From DATDWC01 sp035289805 (GTDB lineage: Bacteria > Patescibacteriota > Gracilibacteria > Peribacterales > Peribacteraceae), in assembly GCA_035289805.1 (NCBI GenBank), contig DATDWC010000010.1, positions 1 to 10,458 of the forward strand: 10,458 bases of DNA, in the 5' to 3' direction. The position numbers were made by a program, and so were the translations under genes. Of this stretch, positions 5,495 through 10,458 are shown one piece after another; position 1 is the stretch's first letter; each line of letters starts with the position of its first letter. The notes beneath the pieces are model-generated. The model was not told the DNA's origin. It saw only the letters and a program-made list of their open reading frames with translations, and did not search any database.

Positions 5495-6493
5495 TCAGTC
5501 AAGGAGAGGCAATTGTGCCTCCGTCATCCTCCCCTCTTTACCGGCCGAATCCTCGGCGGAGGCCGGCTCCTCAAGGTCAATCACGAACTCTCCCGAGAAG
5601 TACTCCCGGGTAAAAGCTTCGTTCTGGAAGAGCTTCCGGAGCCTTGTGCGGAGCGTTAAAAATTCGAGCTCCGAAAAGAAGCTTTCGACCTGCTTAAGCT
5701 CTGGCTTTTGCCCGGTGAGAGTTGCGAAGTCGATCGTGACTGGGATATCGGTAACGAGCGTTGCCATCTTCTTACAGAAGAACGCGCTCTCGCGATCAGC
5801 CTCGAGCTTGAGCCTATTTGATTCCTTCACTTCGGCAATGTGCTCGTAGAGTGATTCAATTGTTCCGTACTTCTGGAGGAGGGTTGCTGCACTCTTTGGG
5901 CCAATGCCCTTCACTCCTTTTAAGTTATCAGAGGCATCCCCCACCAGCCCTTTGTAATCTGCCACTTGATCCGGGCGAACACCGAGCTTCGCCTCCACAC
6001 CCTTTGCATCCAAATACTCAGGTTCCGCATATCCTTTATGGGGAACTGCAATCTTGATGCTGTGATCCGCCATCTGAAAGAGATCCCGATCCCCCGTTAC
6101 AATGATCACCTCCCACCCTTCTTTGGCTCCCCTCACCGCAATCGTGCCAATGAGATCATCCGCCTCGTAGGTGGGATCGGAGTAGGTCGGGATCGAGAAC
6201 GCAGCCATACACTGGTGAATGCGTGGAATCTGCGTGTAGAAGTCATCCGGGGTCTCCTGCCGGCCCGCCTTGTACTCCTCATGGAGCTTATGCCGATAGG
6301 TCTCCTTTCCCTCATCAAAGCAGGCAACAATCGCATCTGGCTTCTCGCGCTGGATCATCGTGAGGAGCATCGAGCACACTCCAAATACTGCATTGGTCTG
6401 CTCACCCTTGGAGGTCGAGAGCGATCGCTGAATCGCCCAGTAGGCCCTATGCATCAAATGATTAGCATCGATTAACAGAAGCTTTTTCTTCAT
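5495..6493 (-). CDS. Stand-alone 5'-3' exonuclease / flap endonuclease (PolA N-terminal type)
   Basis: This enzyme removes 5' flaps and RNA primers during Okazaki-fragment maturation and repair. From ATG 6493 it has 332 residues (MKKKLLLIDANHLMHRAY); a TTG two codons earlier is less likely. D9 is the first metal ligand. FDEGKETYRHKLHEEYKAGR follows, then the acidic cluster YEADDLIGT, then VTGDRDLFQ, and the helix-hairpin-helix region GLVGDASDNLKGVKGIGPKS that grips DNA. FFSELEFLTLRTRLRKLF matches the segment where the exonuclease domain of DNA polymerase I normally passes into the rest of the protein. Here it is followed only by a roughly 45-residue acidic tail that ends QLPLLD, so no proofreading or polymerase domain is attached. 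TATGCT at 6508-6503 lies 9 bases before the ATG, consistent with a very short mRNA leader. Confidence 0.93.
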   Translation of the reverse strand: MKKKLLLIDANHLMHRAYWAIQRSLSTSKGEQTNAVFGVCSMLLTMIQREKPDAIVACFDEGKETYRHKLHEEYKAGRQETPDDFYTQIPRIHQCMAAFSIPTYSDPTYEADDLIGTIAVRGAKEGWEVIIVTGDRDLFQMADHSIKIAVPHKGYAEPEYLDAKGVEAKLGVRPDQVADYKGLVGDASDNLKGVKGIGPKSAATLLQKYGTIESLYEHIAEVKESNRLKLEADRESAFFCKKMATLVTDIPVTIDFATLTGQKPELKQVESFFSELEFLTLRTRLRKLFQNEAFTREYFSGEFVIDLEEPASAEDSAGKEGRMTEAQLPLLD

Positions 6494-6502
6494 ACACAAA
6501 AG

Positions 6503-6508
6503 AGCATA
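6503..6508 (-). promoter_or_regulatory. Putative -10 element of the exonuclease gene
   Basis: TATGCT on the minus strand is four of six to the -10 consensus and keeps the key TA...T bases. It lies 9 bases before ATG 6493, predicting a leader of only 2-3 bases. A weak TTGGAT sits 18 bases further upstream as a possible -35. Confidence 0.35.
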
Positions 6509-6515
6509 TCGTCAA

Positions 6516-6595
6516 AGACTCCAAGAATCCAAATTTCAAGACTCCAAGGCCATTTTCTTGGTTTCTTGATTCCTTGGAATCTTGGACTCTTTTTC
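6516..6595. repeat. Intergenic CCAAG/CTTGG repeat cluster forming hairpins
   Basis: AAGACTCCAAG occurs twice, at 6516-6526 and 6538-6548 (22-base period). TCCAAGAATCCAA (6520-6532) is inverted with one mismatch as TTGGAATCTTGGA (6574-6586), and CCAAGG (6544-6549) is perfectly inverted as CCTTGG (6572-6577). A T5 run follows on the plus strand, giving a terminator-like look even though the flanking genes are divergent and need no terminator here. Confidence 0.7.
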
Positions 6596-6628
6596 CCTTG
6601 TACTCTTTCATTAGACTTCAATTTGAGG

Positions 6629-6640
6629 TATAATAAGGAG
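6629..6640 (+). promoter_or_regulatory. Consensus -10 (TATAAT) abutting an AAGGAG Shine-Dalgarno-like box
   Basis: TATAAT at 6629-6634 is a perfect -10 hexamer and AAGGAG at 6635-6640 a good ribosome-binding match five bases before the TTG start at 6646. Both cannot serve one transcript: a start near 6641 would leave AAGGAG untranscribed. Together they still mark TTG 6646 as the intended start. Confidence 0.6.
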
Positions 6641-6645
6641 ATCCC

Positions 6646-7281
6646 TTGAATCCCACACACACATCCTCCAAAGAGCACTCGTACTCCCCGAGTTACGATA
6701 ATAAAATTTTTAAGAAGTACAGTGCCCGGACACTCGAGGCAAAGATGGAAAACAAGCTCCTCCTGCAGGAAGAGCTCGGCTGGGTGAAGGAGGCAAAGCT
6801 TCCGCTCCTCTGCATTTCAGGTGGTATGACAGATGAACTCGGGGGCGGAGAATTTGAGGAAGTCCTCGGCGGCATCATGTCGCTCCACTCAGCACTCATT
6901 GTCCGAGGGATCGGCTCGGAGAAGTTCGGGAAAATGTTTACGCAGCTCGAGCATGAGTACAAACACAGAGTCAAAATTCTTAAAGATGAAGAGGATATGC
7001 GCCGCAAAATGTACGCGGCGGCGGATATAACTCTCTTCTTTGCGCCCGACGAAGCAGAGCTCCGGAACTGCCTGGCATACGGCGTCGTACCGATATCCCC
7101 GGAGCAGGATCTCCTCGCAGACTATAACCCCGTGCAGGAATCGGGGAACGCCTTTATCGCTAATCCACACACACCCTGGAACTGGTTCGCCGCACTCGTG
7201 CGTGCAACCGAAACCTATAAGCTCCCCTACGACTGGAGAACGATACAAAAGCACTGCATGGAGACGGTGAACGAGGAGTAG
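6646..7281 (+). CDS. Half-length glycogen-synthase-like (GT5) protein, probably non-catalytic
   Basis: The 211-residue product follows the C-terminal Rossmann domain of bacterial glycogen/starch synthase from end to end. YSPSYDNKIFKKYSA near residue 13 and KMENKLLLQEELGW near 33 match the inter-domain stretch. Further on come a VRGIGS turn, YAAADITLFFAP, YGVVPIS, and the closing aromatic/helix region. The entire N-terminal domain, which holds the ADP-glucose-binding KxGG motif, is absent. The usual SRLTxQKG is replaced by SGGMTDELGG, losing the Arg and Lys, and the EPCGLTQ block is deleted and replaced by DEAELRN. So it is unlikely to transfer glucose. The frame is intact, with a strong -10 box, so it looks like a maintained shortened protein rather than a decaying gene. 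TTG at 6646 is the only usable start before the homology begins, because an in-frame TAA lies at 6634-6636. Role unknown: a sugar-nucleotide or glucan sensor, or a subunit, is possible. Confidence 0.8.
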   Translation: MNPTHTSSKEHSYSPSYDNKIFKKYSARTLEAKMENKLLLQEELGWVKEAKLPLLCISGGMTDELGGGEFEEVLGGIMSLHSALIVRGIGSEKFGKMFTQLEHEYKHRVKILKDEEDMRRKMYAAADITLFFAPDEAELRNCLAYGVVPISPEQDLLADYNPVQESGNAFIANPHTPWNWFAALVRATETYKLPYDWRTIQKHCMETVNEE

Positions 7282-7302
7282 GACTAAGGACTTTAGGACG
7301 AT

Positions 7303-7375
7303 AGGGCTGTAGGGCAGGTGCTTTGAGGTGATACAAAATTATGTGCCCTAACTGCCCTAATCGCCCTACAGCCCT
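7303..7375 (+). repeat. CCCTA-rich inverted repeat, possible terminator
   Basis: AGGGCTGTAGGGC (7303-7315) is perfectly inverted as GCCCTACAGCCCT (7363-7375), and AGGGCA (7311-7316) also pairs with TGCCCT (7344-7349). The right part is a degenerate tandem array of CCCTAA-like units. It lies 22 bases after the stop of the preceding gene and 50 before the tRNA. A short pyrimidine-rich stretch with TTTT follows, so it may end the upstream transcript, but the long loop makes this uncertain. Confidence 0.6.
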
Positions 7376-7425
7376 GACCCCCATCGCTCTTTTCCCCCAC
7401 TCTCTAGTACACTCATTCCATCTTC

Positions 7426-7503
7426 GGGCCAGTAGCTCAGCCTGGTTAGAGCACCCGTCTTATAAGCGGGCGGTCGGTGGTTCAAATCCCCCCTGGCCCA
7501 CCA
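7426..7503 (+). tRNA. tRNA-Ile with anticodon UAU (reads AUA), CCA encoded
   Basis: A complete cloverleaf is visible. Acceptor stem GGGCCAG (7426-7432) pairs perfectly with CTGGCCC (7493-7499). The D arm is GCTC...GAGC, the anticodon stem is CCCGT/GCGGG, and the loop CTTATAA (7459-7465) gives anticodon TAT at 7461-7463. The variable loop has 5 bases, the T-loop is TTCAAAT, the discriminator is A (7500), and CCA is encoded at 7501-7503. Bases reported as isoleucine identity elements in E. coli are present: A73, A37, A38, C4-G69, U12-A23, C29-G41. The T stem GGTGG/CCCCC has one U-C mismatch at its centre. Most bacteria read AUA with a CAU tRNA modified to lysidine by TilS, so a UAU version is uncommon. 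TACACT at 7408-7413 is a weak -10 candidate. Confidence 0.95.
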
Positions 7504-7512
7504 ATCAACTCA

Positions 7513-7531
7513 CAGTTCGCAACTCGAACTG
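7513..7531. terminator. Short perfect hairpin between convergent tRNA and hsdR
   Basis: CAGTTCG (7513-7519) and CGAACTG (7525-7531) form a 7-bp stem with a CAACT loop, ten bases after the tRNA CCA and directly at the hsdR stop codon. The position suits a bidirectional terminator. Neither side has a clear T-run, so this is tentative. Confidence 0.4.
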
Positions 7532-9850
7532 CTAAGCCACTTGCTTTCTATATAAGAACTTCTGAAATCCAATAAACACTGATCGGATCATATCCACGCT
7601 TCCCAGTTCTTTCTCCGCATCAGCAATTGCCTGGTACTTTAAATTCAGAAGTTTCGGTAACTTCTCCTCACTTAGCTCATCTACTCCGTAATCAATGTAC
7701 TTACTGAGGACGAATTCCAAAAATTCCTGCTGTTTTTCATCGAGACCATCAAATATAGTTGATTTCGCTGCACCTACGCGCTTTTCCCTGGTGATCGGCT
7801 TTTTTGTAAAGGAAACATACGAAAGCACATCGAAAAGATCACTATCCTCTGCGGCAATCATCTTCTGCACAGACTCCAATTGATCCCTATCGAATCCGAG
7901 TTCCGCAATCTTTTCTAAAAATGCCTTTCGAGTATCGGGTTTCGACCATATCTTCCGCAATTCCTCTTCATTTTTAAAGAATGCAGGCATTTTTCCTATC
8001 ATCTCCTCTAAAAATTCCTGCAGCGATAAAGGTTTTCCATCCGCACTCCAGAACGATGTAGCAATCATGTGCTGAATCTCGCGGTATTTTCCGTCGCTCA
8101 ATTTAATTTTAAGTATCTTTTTCTGTGGTAGCTCATCCTGCAAAGCAAGTTCATTGGGGCCAGGCTCAGAGGGCGGCTCGTGATCCTCTTCTCTTTTTTC
8201 TATTGTCTCATCAAGAGGTTCGCCATCCCACTCTGGATCTGAGAAATGCTTGCAAGCACCAACGAAGTCCAAAATGGTGAAATATTCCTTTCCTTCGAAG
8301 AGTCTCGTCCCACGCCCGATAATCTGTTTAAACTCGATCATGGAATTGATGGGACGCATGAGGACAATGGTTCGGATATTGCGCGCATCCACTCCTGTCG
8401 AAAGCTTTTGCGATGTCGTGAGAATCGTAGGAATGGTCTTTTCGTTATCCTGAAACTCCCGCAGAAATTCCTCTCCTCTTGCCCCATCATTCGCGGTCAC
8501 ACGGACGCAGTAGTGTGGATCTTTGTTCTCCTTCTGTTGATTAATCAAATCACGCACGGCAGCCGCATGGTTCTGATTGGCGCAAAACACAATCGCTTTC
8601 TCCTTCTGATTGATCTCCTCCAACATAATCCGCACACGCTCGGCTTCCCGTTCCTTGATCTCAATAACGCGATTGAAGTCCTCTTCCACGTACACCTTCC
8701 CCTCCTCTACCTCTCCTTCGACGATCTCATCATCGGAGGTGTACACGTACTCATCCAGTGTCGTCTGAATGCGTTTTACTTTAAACGGCGTCAGGAAGCC
8801 GTCATTAACACCTTCTTTTAGTGAGTACACATATACGGGCTCTCCGAAGTATTTGTACGTATCCACGTTATCCTTACGCTTAGGCGTAGCCGTGAGCCCC
8901 AGCTGCACCGCAGGGGAGAAATACTCCATGATGCCCCGCCAGTTGCTCTCGTCATTCGCTCCTCCGCGGTGGCACTCATCGATAATGATGAAATCGAAGA
9001 AATCCGGCGGGTATTCACCAAAGTATGGCGTTCCCTTTGGTCCACTCATGAAGGTCTGGAAGATGGTGAAGAAGATGCTCCCGTTCGTCGGTACCGCTCC
9101 TTTCTTACGAATATCCAAAGGACTAATGCGCACCAGTGCATCCTCGGGAAACTTCGAAAATGTGTTAAAGGCTTGATCTGCAAGAATGTTCCTGTCGGCG
9201 AGGAAAAGGATTCTTGGGCGCCTCTCCCCATCCTTTTTCAGATTCCAGCGAGACTGGAAGAGTTTCCACGCAATCTGGAAAGCAATTGCCGTCTTCCCCG
9301 TGCCTGTCGCAAGTGTAAGGAGTACCCGATCTGTATCGTTCGCTACGACGTTCAGTACATTCCTGACCGCAATTTCCTGATAGTAACGCATGCCCACCTC
9401 TCCGAAGAGCGGCTCGAATGGAACCGCAGCAAATCGCTCGCGCCAGTTATTCTCTTCCGGATGCACCCTCTTCCAGAGTTCCTGAGGCGTGGGGAAAGTA
9501 TTCACCGTCCCCTCCTTGCCCGTCTTCATGGAGATCTCGTAGATCTCTTTCCCATTGGTCGCATACGTAAAATCGATATGCAGCTTCTCCGCATAGGTCT
9601 TTGCCTGCATGACCCCCTCCGATGCAGCAAGTGACACCGCCTTTGCTTCGATAATTCCCACCTTCTCATTCTTGTAGACGAGCACGTAGTCCGCGATTTC
9701 GCGCTTCCCGCGAACACCACCCACCTGAATTCTTCCATCGGTAATCTGATATTCCCGCCGCACCAGAGAGCCCTCCACCTCACCCCATCCGCTTGCACAG
9801 AGCTGAGGATCTATGAGTTCGGCCCGGGTTTCTTGTTCGTTCATAGGCAT
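7532..9850 (-). CDS. hsdR: Type I restriction enzyme R (translocase/nuclease) subunit, short EcoEI-like form
   Basis: HsdR is the ATP-driven DNA translocase and nuclease of type I restriction enzymes; it acts with HsdM and HsdS on unmethylated foreign DNA. The 772-residue product opens with the nuclease domain: IADYVL with D54, then IIEAK with E68 and K70 (the PD-ExK core), and the type I QxxxY motif at Q82-Y86. The helicase part has Walker A ATGTGKT (181-187), DECH (291-294), LTATP (319-323), SxGVD near 484-488 and QIIGRGTR (509-516). The C-terminal 230 residues should be the HsdM-docking domain of the EcoEI class (PF08463). Length fits that class, shorter than EcoKI (1170). All catalytic residues are intact. 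ATG 9850 lies 2 bases after the Fic stop, so the two are surely co-transcribed. No hsdM or hsdS is inside the window. Confidence 0.93.
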   Translation of the reverse strand: MPMNEQETRAELIDPQLCASGWGEVEGSLVRREYQITDGRIQVGGVRGKREIADYVLVYKNEKVGIIEAKAVSLAASEGVMQAKTYAEKLHIDFTYATNGKEIYEISMKTGKEGTVNTFPTPQELWKRVHPEENNWRERFAAVPFEPLFGEVGMRYYQEIAVRNVLNVVANDTDRVLLTLATGTGKTAIAFQIAWKLFQSRWNLKKDGERRPRILFLADRNILADQAFNTFSKFPEDALVRISPLDIRKKGAVPTNGSIFFTIFQTFMSGPKGTPYFGEYPPDFFDFIIIDECHRGGANDESNWRGIMEYFSPAVQLGLTATPKRKDNVDTYKYFGEPVYVYSLKEGVNDGFLTPFKVKRIQTTLDEYVYTSDDEIVEGEVEEGKVYVEEDFNRVIEIKEREAERVRIMLEEINQKEKAIVFCANQNHAAAVRDLINQQKENKDPHYCVRVTANDGARGEEFLREFQDNEKTIPTILTTSQKLSTGVDARNIRTIVLMRPINSMIEFKQIIGRGTRLFEGKEYFTILDFVGACKHFSDPEWDGEPLDETIEKREEDHEPPSEPGPNELALQDELPQKKILKIKLSDGKYREIQHMIATSFWSADGKPLSLQEFLEEMIGKMPAFFKNEEELRKIWSKPDTRKAFLEKIAELGFDRDQLESVQKMIAAEDSDLFDVLSYVSFTKKPITREKRVGAAKSTIFDGLDEKQQEFLEFVLSKYIDYGVDELSEEKLPKLLNLKYQAIADAEKELGSVDMIRSVFIGFQKFLYRKQVA

Positions 9851-9852
9851 CT

Positions 9853-10458
9853 TTAGGTATCGTTGCCCGTAAAGATATCAAGGTATTGCCTGTACACATA
9901 CGACTGGCCGTACTTTTTCCCTTTGTACTTCGGCTTCAGAATGCCCAAATCTATAAAGCGATCAATAACCGCTTGCGTTCCTGCCCGCGTGAAGCCGGTC
10001 CATTTCTGAACGAGTGCAGCATTCACAATCGGTTGACCGTACAGTCGTGGCAACACATTAATGGCACTTTCTGATGCCCGCTTGCCGAGTGTCTGAATCT
10101 TCGTCATGTCCTTCTCGCGCAGAATGGTGATTTCCCCGACGATATCAATAGCCTCTTCCGCAATCTCAATCACACCATCCAAAAAGAAATCCACCCAGGC
10201 AGAAACATATCCGTCATGATAGCCCGAAAGCCTCTCGTAGTACGTCTTCTGATGCTTGCGGAAAAATGATGAGAGGAAGAGTACAGGCTTATCCACAAAT
10301 TTTTCCTTCCAGAGGAAAAACGTAATGAGCATCCGACCGGTACGACCGTTGCCATCCAGAAATGGATGAATAGTTTCAAACTGTGCATGGAGAATGCCCG
10401 CTTTAATTACCGTTGGCGTCATATCAGCTTTATGCATGTACTCCTCAAGATCGTGAAG
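9853..10458 (-). CDS. Fic-domain protein with C-terminal winged helix (5' end cut by window edge)
   Basis: Fic enzymes transfer AMP or related groups onto hydroxyl side chains of target proteins. The visible 201 residues start inside the fold (LHDLEEYMHKADMTPTVIKA), so the N-terminus lies beyond the right edge; the first visible Met is internal. The catalytic motif HPFLDGNGRTGR is complete, with the active histidine at visible residue 31, so activity is expected. An inhibitory (S/T)xxxE(G/N) helix would lie in the missing N-terminal part or be absent. The C-terminal part, from LYGQPIVNAALVQKWTGFTR to YVYRQYLDIF, is the winged-helix domain common in stand-alone Fic proteins. The gene ends two bases before hsdR and is in the same operon. 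Fic proteins are known as riders in type I restriction loci, though their role there is unsettled. Confidence 0.92.
   Translation of the reverse strand, partial: LHDLEEYMHKADMTPTVIKAGILHAQFETIHPFLDGNGRTGRMLITFFLWKEKFVDKPVLFLSSFFRKHQKTYYERLSGYHDGYVSAWVDFFLDGVIEIAEEAIDIVGEITILREKDMTKIQTLGKRASESAINVLPRLYGQPIVNAALVQKWTGFTRAGTQAVIDRFIDLGILKPKYKGKKYGQSYVYRQYLDIFTGNDT

Noticed and set aside
6646..7281. Pseudogene or truncated fragment of glgA
   Set aside because: The frame is intact, has a good -10 and start, and the 150 bases upstream contain no remnant of the N-terminal domain; maintained short protein is more likely, though not proven.

Overview
The window looks like a chromosomal piece of a Candidate Phyla Radiation (Patescibacteria) genome. 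The reasons are a compact layout with housekeeping genes scattered outside their usual operons, a stand-alone 5'-3' exonuclease with no polymerase attached, an ftsA-ftsZ pair without the rest of the division cluster, sparse Shine-Dalgarno sequences, and a uniform moderately GC-rich composition that suggests a Peribacteria-like group. The lineage call is inference. UGA is an ordinary stop here (ftsA and the exonuclease both end in TGA), which argues against the UGA-glycine code of Gracilibacteria and Absconditabacteria.

Left part (1-2343). A polytopic membrane protein of unknown function runs off the left edge on the minus strand. It is divergent from truB (tRNA pseudouridine-55 synthase), with only 20 bases between the two starts. 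truB converges on a lipoprotein gene with a cysteine-rich tail, and the two stop codons overlap by 4 bases. Upstream of the lipoprotein on the same strand lie ftsZ and ftsA, the GTPase and membrane anchor of the division ring. Telomere-like CCCTAA-type repeats and an intrinsic terminator separate ftsZ from the lipoprotein.

Middle part (5028-7425). A 467-base gene-free stretch upstream of ftsA contains an AT-rich segment and then about 160 bases dense in competing inverted repeats, a candidate structured RNA. Beyond it lies a PolA-type 5'-3' exonuclease with a possible sliding-clamp motif at its extreme C-terminus. A divergent gene then encodes only the C-terminal half of a glycogen-synthase-like (GT5) fold, with the catalytic signatures replaced.

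Right part (7426-10458). A tRNA with anticodon UAU, read as isoleucine-AUA, sits immediately before a minus-strand pair: the R subunit of a type I restriction enzyme (EcoEI-like, short form) and, directly upstream, a Fic-domain protein cut by the right edge. A defence module beside a tRNA 3' end suggests an island junction. The methylase and specificity subunits, if present, lie outside the window.

The strongest points for follow-up are the UAU isoleucine tRNA, the degenerate half-length GT5 protein, the Fic-HsdR coupling, the structured intergenic region before ftsA, and the clamp-motif-bearing exonuclease.
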